Below are positions 37,996 through 47,112 of a DNA stretch of 64,000 nt, one piece after another. The position numbers and the translations under genes are program-made. Where the stretch lies: assembly GCF_030159055.1 (NCBI RefSeq), contig NZ_BQXQ01000003.1, positions 62,001-126,000 of the forward strand, given 5' to 3'. This stretch comes from Acidovorax sp. SUPP3334 (GTDB taxonomy: Bacteria > Pseudomonadota > Gammaproteobacteria > Burkholderiales > Burkholderiaceae_C). Position 1 is the stretch's first letter. Each line of letters begins with the position of its first letter. The notes beneath the pieces are model-generated. The model was not told where the DNA came from. It saw only the letters and a list, made by a program, of their open reading frames with translations, and searched no databases.

Positions 37996-38892
37996 TCAGC
38001 CTTTCTTTTGCACCGCCTGGATGATGCTGGAGAAATCCAGCGCGCCGTGGCCGGCCAGGCTGTGGGCGGCGTACAGGCTGCGCGCCAATCCGCCCAGCGG
38101 CGTGGCCGCCTTCACGGCCATGGCGTTTTCCTGCGCCAGCCCCAGGTCTTTGAGCATCAGGTCGGTGCCGAAGCCGCCGGCGTAGCCCTTGCTGGACGGC
38201 GCGGTGTCCATCACGCCGGGGTAGGGGTTGTACTTTTCCAGCGCCCAGTTGCCCCCCGAACTGCGGCGCATGATTTCGGACAGCACCTTCGGATCGAGCC
38301 CGTTGGCCACCCCGAGGGCAATGGCTTCGCTGGTGCCCGCCATCAGAATGCCGAGCAGCATGTTGTTGCAGATCTTGGCCGTCTGCCCCGCGCCCACCGC
38401 GCCCGCGTGGAACAGGTTGGCACCCATCTTCTCCAGCAGGGGCCGGGCGCGTTCCAGGTCGGCTGCGCTGCCGCCGATCATGAAGGTCAGCGTGCCGGCC
38501 ACGGCGCCGTTCGTGCCGCCGGAGACGGGCGCGTCGATGAACGCGATGCTCCGGGCCTGCGCCGCATCGGCCACCTTGCGGGACGTGGCGGCAGCGATGG
38601 TCGAGCAGTCGATCACCAGCGTGCCCGCCGCCAGCAGCGGCAGCAGGCCGGGCTGCTGGCCGTTGCCCAGGTACAGCGACTCCACGTGCTGGCTGGCCGG
38701 CAGCATGCTGATGACCACTTGCGCACCCTGCACGCAGGCCGCCGCGTCGGCGGCAATGGACACGCCGCCCTCGGCGAGCTTGTCGCGCGCGGGCTGGGAC
38801 AGATCGAACGCGCGGACGCCATGCCCCGCCTTGTGCAGGTTGAGCGCCATGGGGCCGCCCATGTTGCCCAGGCCGATGAATGCAATGTTCAT
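37996..38892 (-). CDS. mmsB: 3-hydroxyisobutyrate dehydrogenase
   Basis: A 298-residue beta-hydroxyacid dehydrogenase oxidising 3-hydroxyisobutyrate to methylmalonate semialdehyde in valine breakdown. The NAD Rossmann motif FIGLGNMGGPMALNL opens the protein, and FIDAPVSGGTNGAVAGTL, GQTAKICNNM (catalytic Lys) and KDLGLAQENA are family motifs. It lies downstream of the acyl-CoA dehydrogenase on the same strand, with mmsA a little further upstream, as expected for this pathway. Confidence 0.93.
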   Translation of the reverse strand: MNIAFIGLGNMGGPMALNLHKAGHGVRAFDLSQPARDKLAEGGVSIAADAAACVQGAQVVISMLPASQHVESLYLGNGQQPGLLPLLAAGTLVIDCSTIAAATSRKVADAAQARSIAFIDAPVSGGTNGAVAGTLTFMIGGSAADLERARPLLEKMGANLFHAGAVGAGQTAKICNNMLLGILMAGTSEAIALGVANGLDPKVLSEIMRRSSGGNWALEKYNPYPGVMDTAPSSKGYAGGFGTDLMLKDLGLAQENAMAVKAATPLGGLARSLYAAHSLAGHGALDFSSIIQAVQKKG

Positions 38893-38950
38893 GGATTGTC
38901 TCCTTTGGTTTTGATGAAATAAGCCTCCAGCACAATCAGTACTAGGGGGT

Positions 38951-38973
38951 TGTGCTATGAAATTAATAGTGAC
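38951..38973. repeat. Intergenic GCTAT-N7-ATAGY repeat, copy 5
   Basis: GCTAT (38954-38958), seven bases, ATAGT (38966-38970); one mismatch from the family. It lies between mmsB and the acyl-CoA dehydrogenase. Confidence 0.65.
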
Positions 38974-38979
38974 TTCGAT

Positions 38980-40146
38980 TCAGCGGATCGCATCGGGCGC
39001 ATCGCCCTCCAGCATGCGGCGCGCGATGATCACCCGCATGATCTCGTTCGTGCCCTCCAGGATCTGGTGCACGCGCGCATCGCGCATCAGCCGCTCCAGC
39101 GGGTACTCGCGGATGTAGCCGTAGCCGCCGTGCAGCTGCAGTGCCTCGTTGCACACGTTGAAGCCCGCATCGGTGGCGAATCGCTTGGCCATGGCGCAAT
39201 AGGTGCTGGCATCGCGCGCGCCGGCATCGAGCTTGGCGGCCGCCAGCCGCACCATCTGGCGCGCGGCGACCAGCTCGGTCGCCATGTCGGCCAGCTTGAA
39301 CTGCAGCGCCTGGAAGCTGGCGATGGGTTTGCCGAACTGCTTGCGGTCGTGCATGTACTGCTGCGCCTGCGCCAGAGCGCCCTGCGCCGCGCCCACCGAG
39401 CAGGTGGCGATGTTGATGCGCCCGCCATCGAGCCCCTTCATCGCGATCTTGAAACCCTCGCCCTCGGCGCCCAGCCGGTGGTCGGCCGGAATGCGCACGT
39501 TGTCGAAGCCGATGGTGCGTGTGGGCTGGCTGTTCCAGCCCATCTTCTCTTCCTTCTTGCCGTAGCTGATGCCGGGCGCATCGGCCGGCACGGCGAAGGC
39601 GGTGATGCCGCCCGCGCCCGACGCGGCATCGCCCGTGCGCGCCATCAGCACCAGCACGTCGGTGGCGCCCGCGCCGCTGATGAAGGCCTTCGCGCCGTTG
39701 ATGACGTATTCATCGCCGACAGGCTCTGCCCGTGTCTTGAGCGAGGCCGCATCCGACCCCGCGCCCGGTTCGGTCAGGCAATACGAGGCGAGCTTTTCGC
39801 CGCTGGCCAGCAGCGGCCCCCAGTGGCCGCGCACCGCCTCGGTGGCCCAGGTGCCCAGCATCCAGGTGGCCATGTTGTGGATCGTGATGAAGGCGGTGGT
39901 GGAGGGGTCCACCGCGGCCATTTCCTCAAACACCATGGTGGCGTCGAGCCGCGGCAGGCCCAGGCCGCCGGCGTTTTCGGGCGCGTACAGCCCGCAAAAG
40001 CCGAGGGCGCCCGCCTTGGCGATCGCCTCGCGCGGGAAGATGCCTTCGGCGTCCCAGCGGGCGGCGTGCGGCGCGAGTTCGGCCCGCGCGAAATCGCGCG
40101 CGGTCTCGGCGAACGCGCGCTGGTCTTCGGTCAGTTCAAAGTCCAT
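38980..40146 (-). CDS. Acyl-CoA dehydrogenase, isobutyryl-CoA dehydrogenase-like
   Basis: A 388-residue flavoenzyme. FAD/substrate signatures YCLTEPGAGSDAASLKT and QLHGGYGYIREYPLERLMRDARVHQILEGTNEIMR are intact, with the catalytic glutamate in ILEGTNE. Its place between mmsA and mmsB suggests oxidation of isobutyryl-CoA to methacrylyl-CoA in valine catabolism; short-branched-chain acyl-CoA is the alternative. The enoyl-CoA hydratase and 3-hydroxyisobutyryl-CoA hydrolase steps are not encoded here. Confidence 0.9.
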   Translation of the reverse strand: MDFELTEDQRAFAETARDFARAELAPHAARWDAEGIFPREAIAKAGALGFCGLYAPENAGGLGLPRLDATMVFEEMAAVDPSTTAFITIHNMATWMLGTWATEAVRGHWGPLLASGEKLASYCLTEPGAGSDAASLKTRAEPVGDEYVINGAKAFISGAGATDVLVLMARTGDAASGAGGITAFAVPADAPGISYGKKEEKMGWNSQPTRTIGFDNVRIPADHRLGAEGEGFKIAMKGLDGGRINIATCSVGAAQGALAQAQQYMHDRKQFGKPIASFQALQFKLADMATELVAARQMVRLAAAKLDAGARDASTYCAMAKRFATDAGFNVCNEALQLHGGYGYIREYPLERLMRDARVHQILEGTNEIMRVIIARRMLEGDAPDAIR

Positions 40147-40213
40147 GGATCGTGTCTCGCTGGCAGGTTGTTATCGTCGTGCCGCTCTTTTGGCGCGGTG
40201 GAATCGGGGCGGC

Positions 40214-40654
40214 TCAGGGCTTGGCGGACGGATGGTCCAGCGTCAGCCAGCGCATCAGGCCCTGGCGGCGCGCTTCGGTCTCGGCCGTCAGGCAGGCGTG
40301 GTACAGACGCGGCCATTCGGGCTGGCCTTCCGTGGACTGGGTGCCTTGCTTGCACAGCATGGTGCGCTGGCGCTGCCAGGCGGTCTGCTCCTGCCGCAGC
40401 TGCGGCCGCTCATGGGCGGACAGGGCCCGCATCACGTCGCCGTAGAGAATCGAAATGGCCGTGTCCGCCGCCTGGAAGGTCTGCACGGCGCAGGCATTGG
40501 TTTCGGCCACCGTGCCCTCGGGCTTGCAGGCCGCGCCCGCCTGGGCATGGGCGCTCGTGCTGAAAAGCAGGGCGCAGGCCGCGCTGGCAGCCATGGCCAA
40601 GCAGAGTGCGGGTCTCGCCAGTCGTTTCGTGGTCGGGTGATGAAGAATGTGCAT
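40214..40654 (-). CDS. LprI-like (DUF1311) secreted protein
   Basis: From the ATG at 40654 it encodes 146 residues: a signal peptide with cleavage near AHAQA, then a small domain with three to four cysteines (ACKPEG, NACAVQ, LCKQG, HACLTAE) and the helical core that I associate with LprI/DUF1311 proteins, some of which inhibit lysozyme. It sits inside the valine-catabolism set on the same strand. The placement may simply be chance. Confidence 0.65.
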   Translation of the reverse strand: MHILHHPTTKRLARPALCLAMAASAACALLFSTSAHAQAGAACKPEGTVAETNACAVQTFQAADTAISILYGDVMRALSAHERPQLRQEQTAWQRQRTMLCKQGTQSTEGQPEWPRLYHACLTAETEARRQGLMRWLTLDHPSAKP

Positions 40655-40725
40655 TCCCCGCTTGTAGCACTGCGCGCGCTGCACTGGCCTTTGCATAGCC
40701 ATGTACAGCGCGGCCGATCGATCGA

Positions 40726-42264
40726 TTACTTCAAGCTGATCGTGGTGTTCACGCCGTGCGAGATCGTGCTGTCGTCGAACCAGCGGGCCGTGACCGTCTT
40801 GGTCTGCGTGTAGAACAGCACGACCTGCTTGCCGTAAGGCCCCAGGTCGCCCAGCTTGGAGGCGCGCGAACCCGAGAACGAGAACAGCGGGACCGGCACG
40901 GGAATCGGCACGTTGATGCCGACCTGTCCCACGTCGATTTCCTCCTGGAACTTGCGCGCGGCGGCGCCCGACTGCGTGAAGATGGCGGTGCCGTTGCCGT
41001 TCGGGTTGTCGTTGATGAAGGCAATGGCTTCATCGATGTCCGCGGCCGAGGCCAGGCACAGCACGGGGCCGAAGACTTCCTGCTCGTAGATGCTCATTCC
41101 GGGCTTCACGCCGCTGAACACCGTGGGGCCGACGAAGTTTCCCTTCTCGTAGCCCGCCACCTGCGGCTTGCGGCCATCCAGCTCCAGCGTCGCACCATCG
41201 GCGATGCCGCGCTCGATCAGGCTTTCCACGCGGTCCTTCGCGGCGCATGAGACCAGCGGGCCCACGTCGGTGCCCTTGTCGGTGCCGCCGCTGACCTTGA
41301 GCGTCTTGGCCTTGGCGACCAGGTCGGGAATCCACTGCCGGGCCTCGCCCACCAGCACCACCACCGACAGCGCCATGCAGCGCTGGCCGGCCGCGCCGAA
41401 GGCCGCGCCCGCCAGGGCGTTCAGCGTCTGCTCCTTGTTGGCATCGGGCATGACGATGGCGTGGTTCTTCGCGCCCATCATGCATTGCACTCGCTTGCCG
41501 TTCAGGCTCGCGCGGTTGTACACGTGCGTGCCCACCTTGGTGGAGCCGACGAAGCTGATCGCCTTGATGTCCGGGTGGTCGCAGATGGCATTCACCGCGT
41601 CCTCGCCGCCGTGCACCACGTTCAGCACGCCGGGCGGCACGCCGGCTTCGAGCGCCAGCTCGCACAGGCGCATGGTGACCATGGGGTCTTGCTCGGACGG
41701 CTTCAATACGAAGGTGTTGCCCGTGGCGATGGCCATGGGAAACATCCACAGCGGGATCATGGCCGGGAAGTTGAACGGCGTGATGCCTGCGCACACGCCC
41801 AGCGGCTGCATCAGCGTGTAGGTGTCCACCCCGCCGGCCACGTTGTTGGCCAGCTCGCCCAGTTGCAGGTTGCCGATGGCGCTGGCGTGCTCGACCACTT
41901 CCAGGCCGCGGAACACGTCGCCCTCGGCGTCGGGCAGCGTCTTGCCTTGCTCGGCCGTCAGGATGGCGGCCAGCTCGGCCATGTTCTCGCGGATCAGCTG
42001 CTGGTACTTGAGGAAGATGCGCGCCCGGGCGCCGATGGCCGTCTTCTTCCAGGTCTTGAACGCTTCCTTGCCGGAAGCCACGGCGGCGTCGATCTCTTCG
42101 GGCGTCGCGAAGGGCACGCGCGCCAGCACTTCCTGGGTGGCGGGGTTCACCACGTTGCGCCATTGCGTGGTCTTGGACTCGACGAACTGGCCGCCGATGA
42201 GCAGCTTGACGGTGGGGGCCAGGGTGGCCTGCTGGGCCTGTTGAGTGGTGATGGATGCGTCCAT
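40726..42264 (-). CDS. mmsA: Methylmalonate-semialdehyde dehydrogenase (CoA-acylating)
   Basis: A 512-residue aldehyde dehydrogenase producing propionyl-CoA from methylmalonate semialdehyde. The signature [20 protein letters not shown], the [15 protein letters not shown] segment and the catalytic cysteine in [11 protein letters not shown] distinguish MmsA from other ALDHs. The ATG at 42264 is chosen because the ALDH homology starts shortly after ([13 protein letters not shown]). It is divergent from the damaged LysR gene. Confidence 0.93.
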   Translation of the reverse strand: MDASITTQQAQQATLAPTVKLLIGGQFVESKTTQWRNVVNPATQEVLARVPFATPEEIDAAVASGKEAFKTWKKTAIGARARIFLKYQQLIRENMAELAAILTAEQGKTLPDAEGDVFRGLEVVEHASAIGNLQLGELANNVAGGVDTYTLMQPLGVCAGITPFNFPAMIPLWMFPMAIATGNTFVLKPSEQDPMVTMRLCELALEAGVPPGVLNVVHGGEDAVNAICDHPDIKAISFVGSTKVGTHVYNRASLNGKRVQCMMGAKNHAIVMPDANKEQTLNALAGAAFGAAGQRCMALSVVVLVGEARQWIPDLVAKAKTLKVSGGTDKGTDVGPLVSCAAKDRVESLIERGIADGATLELDGRKPQVAGYEKGNFVGPTVFSGVKPGMSIYEQEVFGPVLCLASAADIDEAIAFINDNPNGNGTAIFTQSGAAARKFQEEIDVGQVGINVPIPVPVPLFSFSGSRASKLGDLGPYGKQVVLFYTQTKTVTARWFDDSTISHGVNTTISLK

Positions 42265-42534
42265 GGTGCTGTGTCTCCTGTGAGTTCTGTCATGTGGCAC
42301 CGGAACAATGCGGGTCGCCCGTGCTTCGGCAGCAAGGGCGGGGCGCCTTTCCCAACGCAGCGGGGGGCACCTGGGCAAATCCGGTGGCTTGCGCATCGTA
42401 GCTGTGCGAAATTGTTGGGACAAGACGCACGAATGCATCCTGGGTTTGCAAATTTGCACGGGTGGAAGTGTTGAGGTTGGCCGTTGCCACCATCACACAC
42501 GACTCCACACACACGACGAGAGGGAACGAAGGCC

Positions 42535-43119
42535 ATGGATTGGGACAATCTGCGCTACTTTCTGGAGCTGGCCCGCTCCGGCACCCTGGCCGGTGCCGCG
42601 CGCCGCACGGGCGTGGAGCACACGACCGTGGCGCGCCGCATCCAGTCGCTGGAAAAGCAGATGGGCGCACCGCTGTTCGCCCGCGAGGCCGGCGGGCATC
42701 GCCTGACCGAAGCCGGCCGCCAACTGCTGCCGGCCGCAGAAGCGATGGAGTCCGCCGTGCTCACCGTGGAGCAGGCCGCCCCCGCGGCCGGCAGTGGCCC
42801 CTCCGGCCTGTTGCGGGTGGGCGCGACGGAGGGTTTTGGCACGCTGATCCTCGCGCCGCATCTGGCGCGGCTCACGCAGCAACACCCGAATCTGAGCATT
42901 GACCTGCTGGCGCTGCCGCGCATGCTGCACCTGAGCCGGCGCGAGGCGGACATCGTGATCTCGCTGGAGCAGCCCCAGGAGGCCCGGTTCACCCGGACCT
43001 TCTGGATGAGCATGACCGCCGAGGCCAAGCACCTGGCCCAAACCCAGGCCGTGTGGAGTTTGCTCAAAAACACCGTGGCGCTGGAGAAGAACCGGCTCTG
43101 TCCGGCAGAAAGCGTGTAA
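42535..43119 (+). pseudogene. LysR-family regulator with internal deletion of the effector domain
   Basis: A 194-residue frame, where about 300 is normal. Residues 1-150 are a normal LysR N-terminus: HTH in MDWDNLRYFLELARSG to RRIQSLEK, then the first effector subdomain to VISLEQPQEARFTR. The next residues TFWMSMTAEAKHLAQTQAVWSLLK match the extreme C-terminus of such proteins. About 90-100 residues between are missing without a frameshift, removing most of the ligand pocket. It may still bind DNA. By position it would have regulated mmsA. Confidence 0.75.
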
Positions 43120-43387
43120 CTCCTTGAAAGCGATGGCGCGCTCCGCCCAGTAAGCCACCTTGCGAACCCCGGCGCCGGGCGCGAAACCGGCGCGGGCGTG
43201 GTTTATTCTCTCGCCCTTTCATGGGGAGGCGAGGTGCCTGGCTGCCGTTGGCAGCAGGCCTTGGCAGGTCTTTGCCCGACTTTGCTCTGGCAGAGCGGCG
43301 CGGTATCCGGGAGCGATCTGCAGGTCGGCGGCTTGGCGCCTGAGCCGCGCGTCCCATGAAAACAAAAATCAATTCAGGAGGTTTTTC

Positions 43388-44854
43388 ATGAACAACAAGG
43401 TTTCCCCCGCAAGTCCGGGCCCGCACGACAACGACCATCTGCAGCGCAGCCTGTCCAACCGGCACATTCAGCTCATCGCCATCGGAGGAGCCATCGGCAC
43501 CGGGCTTTTCATGGGGTCGGGCAAGACGATCAGCCTGGCTGGTCCGTCGATCATCTTCGTGTACATGATGATCGGCTTCGTTCTGTTCTTCGTCATGCGT
43601 GCCATGGGCGAACTGCTGCTGTCCAACCTGCAGTACAAATCCTTCATCGATTTCGCGGCCGACCTGCTCGGTCCCTGGGCCGGGTTCTTCACAGGCTGGA
43701 CCTATTGGTTCTGCTGGATCATCACGGGCATCGCGGACGTGATCGCCATCTCGGCCTATTCGCAGTTCTGGTTTCCGGGCCTGCCGCAGTGGGCGCCGGC
43801 GCTGGCCTGCGTGGGGCTGCTGCTGTCGCTCAATCTGCTCACGGTGAAGCTGTTCGGCGAGATCGAGTTCTGGTTCGCGATGATCAAGATCGTGGCCATC
43901 GTCGCTCTGGTCTCCACCGGGATCTACATGGTCTGCGTGCATTTCGTATCGCCGGCAGGCCGCACGGCGAATGTTGCCAATCTGTGGAACGACGGCGGCA
44001 TGTTTCCGCACGGCTGGATGGGGTTCTTCGCCGGGTTCCAGATCGCGGTGTTTGCCTTCGCAGGGGTCGAGCTGGTGGGCACCACCGCGGCCGAAGCCAA
44101 GGACCCGGAGCGCACGCTGCCGCGCGCGATCAATTCCATTCCGCTGCGCATCATCTTCTTCTACGTGTTCTCGCTCATCGCGATCATGGCGGTCACGCCC
44201 TGGCGCGACATCGTTCCGGGCAAGAGCCCGTTCGTCGAACTGTTCGTGCTGGCCGGCCTGCCGGCGGCAGCGGGCGTGATCAATTTCGTGGTGCTGACGT
44301 CGGCGGCGTCTTCGGCCAACAGCGGCGTGTTTTCCACCAGCCGCATGCTGTTCGGCCTGGCCGAAAAAGGCGTGGCGCCGGGCCGCTTCGCAAAGCTCTC
44401 CGGCCGGGGCGTGCCTTCGAGCGGGCTGGTGTTTTCGTGTACATGCCTGCTGGGCGGCGCCTTGCTCATGTGGGTGATTCCGGACCTGGTCGAAGCGTTC
44501 ACCCTGGTGACGACCGTGTCGGCCATCCTCTACATGTTCGTCTGGTCGCTGATTTTGCTGTCGTACATCGCCTATCGCCGCCAGCGGCCCGGGCTGCACG
44601 CTGCTTCGAAATACAAAATGCCGGGTGGCGTCTGGATGTGCGGCGTGTGTCTGGCCTTCTTCGCGGGCATCGTGGTGCTGCTGTCGTTCGAGGCCGATAC
44701 GCGCCAGGCCCTGATTGCCACGCCCGCCTGGTTCGTGCTGCTGGTGCTGGCTTATCGGTTCGTGCGGCGCCAGGCGCCAACGGCGCACCCGTCGGGAGCG
44801 GGCGATGCCTCGGCCAGCGGCCTCGGAACCCGCGTGGCCACCGAGCGAAGCTGA
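43388..44854 (+). CDS. cycA: D-serine/D-alanine/glycine transporter-type APC permease
   Basis: A 488-residue amino-acid permease with 12 predicted helices. The APC signatures IQLIAIGGAIGTGLFMGSGK (start of TM1), GFQIAVFAFAGVELVGTTAAEAKDPERTLPRAIN and SANSGVFSTSRMLFGLAEKG match CycA. AGGAGG is 8 bases before the ATG. CycA imports glycine, D-alanine and D-serine with protons; substrate range in this strain is inferred. It stands alone. Confidence 0.88.
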   Translation: MNNKVSPASPGPHDNDHLQRSLSNRHIQLIAIGGAIGTGLFMGSGKTISLAGPSIIFVYMMIGFVLFFVMRAMGELLLSNLQYKSFIDFAADLLGPWAGFFTGWTYWFCWIITGIADVIAISAYSQFWFPGLPQWAPALACVGLLLSLNLLTVKLFGEIEFWFAMIKIVAIVALVSTGIYMVCVHFVSPAGRTANVANLWNDGGMFPHGWMGFFAGFQIAVFAFAGVELVGTTAAEAKDPERTLPRAINSIPLRIIFFYVFSLIAIMAVTPWRDIVPGKSPFVELFVLAGLPAAAGVINFVVLTSAASSANSGVFSTSRMLFGLAEKGVAPGRFAKLSGRGVPSSGLVFSCTCLLGGALLMWVIPDLVEAFTLVTTVSAILYMFVWSLILLSYIAYRRQRPGLHAASKYKMPGGVWMCGVCLAFFAGIVVLLSFEADTRQALIATPAWFVLLVLAYRFVRRQAPTAHPSGAGDASASGLGTRVATERS

Positions 44855-45097
44855 CCGCAACGCACGCGCTTGGCGGCCCTCGCATGTGCCGCGCCTGCGG
44901 GCTTCGCTTGCGCTTTGAAGGGGGGGAACGCTGGGCGCGAACGTGGTTCGGTCAGGTAAAGGCCGAAGGCCGGTAAAGGCCCGGAGATCGCTGCCTTTTC
45001 GCGGCATCGCCATCTTTGCCAACGCCTACCCTGCAAGGGCCGGGCGAAGGGCGCTTATTTTGTGGATTGCTTCGCCATCGACAGGAGTACTTTGGCG

Positions 45098-45628
45098 ATG
45101 ACACCTCTTATTTCCGGCCTCGCATCGGTCGCATCCCTGCTGTTCAACGCGTCGTCCTCCGGGTCGGCGAAACCTTCTGCTTCCGGTCGGGGCAGCGGGT
45201 CCACCGATTTACCCGAGCCGTCCGCGCAAATCACCCTGAGCAAGGAAGCCGAAGCGCTGTCCGGCGTGGCGAGTCAGAGCGTGAGCACGTCATCGGCGCG
45301 GGCCATGGCGGGCCGGTCAGCGCTGGCGGGCTCGGGCAACTCGGTGTCTGCGGAAAATTTCGGTGAGCTGCTCACCCGCTTCGGCGCGACCGAAGCGCAG
45401 AAGGAGCAACTCACGGCAGGGTTCGATGCCAATCACGACGGCAAGATTTCGCAAGATGAGTTCATGAAGGGCCTTGGCGATACCTCGGGCGCCAAAGGCA
45501 GCAGTGAATTGTCCCAGGCGATCTTGCAGCTCATGGACCAGGGTGGCAATGCCAACGGCGTGGTGGACGGCAAGGAGTTCGCCAAGTTCTCGATGGCTTT
45601 CGTTGCGGCGGAGAGGCGCCCGGCCTGA
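45098..45628 (+). CDS. EF-hand calcium-binding protein
   Basis: A 176-residue protein. Residues 1-80 are Ser/Ala/Gly-rich without a cleavable signal peptide. A canonical EF-hand loop lies at residues 110-121 (D110, N112, D114, K116, S118, E121). A second loop (149-160) has N151, N153, D157 and E160 but glycine at position 1, so it is degenerate. The segment QITLSKEAEALS near 44 resembles that of secreted or effector proteins in plant pathogens, but I find no PIP box. AGGAG is 10 bases upstream of the chosen ATG; a GTG at 45062 and TTG at 45092 are alternatives. Function unknown. Confidence 0.75.
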   Translation: MTPLISGLASVASLLFNASSSGSAKPSASGRGSGSTDLPEPSAQITLSKEAEALSGVASQSVSTSSARAMAGRSALAGSGNSVSAENFGELLTRFGATEAQKEQLTAGFDANHDGKISQDEFMKGLGDTSGAKGSSELSQAILQLMDQGGNANGVVDGKEFAKFSMAFVAAERRPA

Positions 45629-45687
45629 CGCGAGCGGCGTGAAACTACACTGGGCCATCGCCCATCGGCGCTTCATGAAGGCAACGC

Positions 45688-45951
45688 GTGCAAGACATTC
45701 TTGGCGTAGCAGTTTTCACGGCGGTTGAAGCCGTTTTGCTGTTCACCGGCAAATGCGTGATCCGGCTCGCCAGCCTGGGTCACTGGCGTGAAGAAAATCC
45801 GGACCGCATCGAGAGCCGGGTCTTTGCCGCCGCCGGTGCTTTCTCTTTCAAGCGGGACGGCCAGCGCGTCTTCACATTCAATGGATTGCTGGTCGCTGGC
45901 ATTCTGTTTTACGCGCTGGTGGCCTGCGCTCTGGTTTGGCATCTTTCATGA
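45688..45951 (+). CDS. Small inner-membrane hypothetical protein, 87 aa
   Basis: The GTG at 45688 has GAAGG six bases upstream. Two hydrophobic helices (about residues 3-22 and 65-85) flank a charged cytosolic or periplasmic loop (HWREENPDRIESR). I recognise no family. Its stop is 135 bases from the convergent hydrolase gene. It could be read from the same promoter as the EF-hand gene, 59 bases upstream. Confidence 0.6.
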   Translation: MQDILGVAVFTAVEAVLLFTGKCVIRLASLGHWREENPDRIESRVFAAAGAFSFKRDGQRVFTFNGLLVAGILFYALVACALVWHLS

Positions 45952-46086
45952 CCTTCCATGCGTTGCTCAGCCGAGCAGCGCGACGCCTCTTCCAGGCAGG
46001 GTGTCGGCTATCTCTTCCACCTTGCTTCCACCGTGCTGCCGCCGCTGGCCGGCGGCAGCACGGTGGTGGCCCATGCGATCGCAGCC

Positions 46087-47112
46087 TTATTGCAGGAAGG
46101 CCAGCGATTTCAGGACGAAGTCGTCGTGGTACTGAAAGGCCCCAGCATGGCCGGCGTCGGGGTAGATGATGATTTCGCTGTGCGGCAGCCGCCGCGCGAG
46201 GTCATAGGTGTTCGCCGTCGGGACCATGCGATCGTCGTCGCCGTTCACGACCAGCACCGGCTGCCGGACAACTGAAAGATCCGCGGGATTTTTATTTCCC
46301 CAGGCGTACAGCGCCCACAACTGCGCCGTGTAGGCGGTGACGGAAATCTCTTTGTCACGGTTGTCCGTTCGCTCCTTCAGGCGCTCCAGGAAAGCCTTGC
46401 CAGCCTCGATCCCGCCCGGGGTGCGGGTGAAGAACAGGAATTGCTTCGGGTCCTGGCCGGTGAACAGGCCGCGCAGCAGGTCGTAGTTGGCGACGCCAGC
46501 CACCTTGCTGATGCCTTCTCCCCCGGCGGGCCCCGTGCCCGCCAGCACCATCTTGCGCACCAGTTGCGGCTCCTTGAGGACGATCTCCTGGGCAATCATT
46601 CCGCCCATGGAGAAACCCACCAGATCGACCTGCCTGAAGCCCATGGCTTTGATGAAGGCGATGGCGTCGTCCGCCATTTCCTCGATCGAATGGGGCGGTG
46701 AGCCGGTCGATGCGCCGACGCCGCGGTTGTCGAAAGTCACGACGTGGCGCTTCGCGGCGATGCCATCTATGACCCGAGGGTCCCAGTGGTCGAGCACGGC
46801 CGCCAGATGGGTCAGGAACACCACGGGCGTTCCCTCGTGCTGCCGTCCCAACTCGCGGTATGCGAAGTTCACACCGTTCGCTGCGAGGGTCTGGGTGGGA
46901 ACGGTTTTCCAGGAATGCTCCTGAGGGTTGGCCGCTGCCGGCAGGCCCTGGGCGGTGCCTGCGGGAACGGCTTGTGCCGCCGCCGCCGGTGCCGAATGGA
47001 ATGCGATGGCCATGGTGAATGCGCCGACAGTGGATTGAAGAAGCCGGCGCAGCAGGGCTGTGGGTCGGATGGAACGCATGGATGATCCCAGGCTTAATCG
47101 GTCTGAGTTCAT
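46087..47112 (-). CDS. Secreted alpha/beta hydrolase
   Basis: A 341-residue protein. The N-terminal 45 residues contain an arginine-rich start and a hydrophobic stretch ending in Ala-rich sequence, a plausible export signal. The hydrolase triad is Ser in VGFSMGGM (about 168), Asp in VVNGDDDRMVP and His in DAGHAGAF. The non-aldolase hydrolase group of chloroperoxidase/esterase enzymes is closest by pattern. The ATG overlaps the SDR stop (ATGA at 47109-47112), so it belongs to the SDR operon under the operator at 47842-47859. Confidence 0.85.
   Translation of the reverse strand: MNSDRLSLGSSMRSIRPTALLRRLLQSTVGAFTMAIAFHSAPAAAAQAVPAGTAQGLPAAANPQEHSWKTVPTQTLAANGVNFAYRELGRQHEGTPVVFLTHLAAVLDHWDPRVIDGIAAKRHVVTFDNRGVGASTGSPPHSIEEMADDAIAFIKAMGFRQVDLVGFSMGGMIAQEIVLKEPQLVRKMVLAGTGPAGGEGISKVAGVANYDLLRGLFTGQDPKQFLFFTRTPGGIEAGKAFLERLKERTDNRDKEISVTAYTAQLWALYAWGNKNPADLSVVRQPVLVVNGDDDRMVPTANTYDLARRLPHSEIIIYPDAGHAGAFQYHDDFVLKSLAFLQ

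Noticed and set aside
44935-45097. PIP box for the EF-hand gene
   Set aside because: TTCG occurrences upstream (for example TTCGG near 44948 and TTCGC near 45070) do not have a second TTCGB at 15-base spacing; the best pair ends in TTTGG and overlaps the start.
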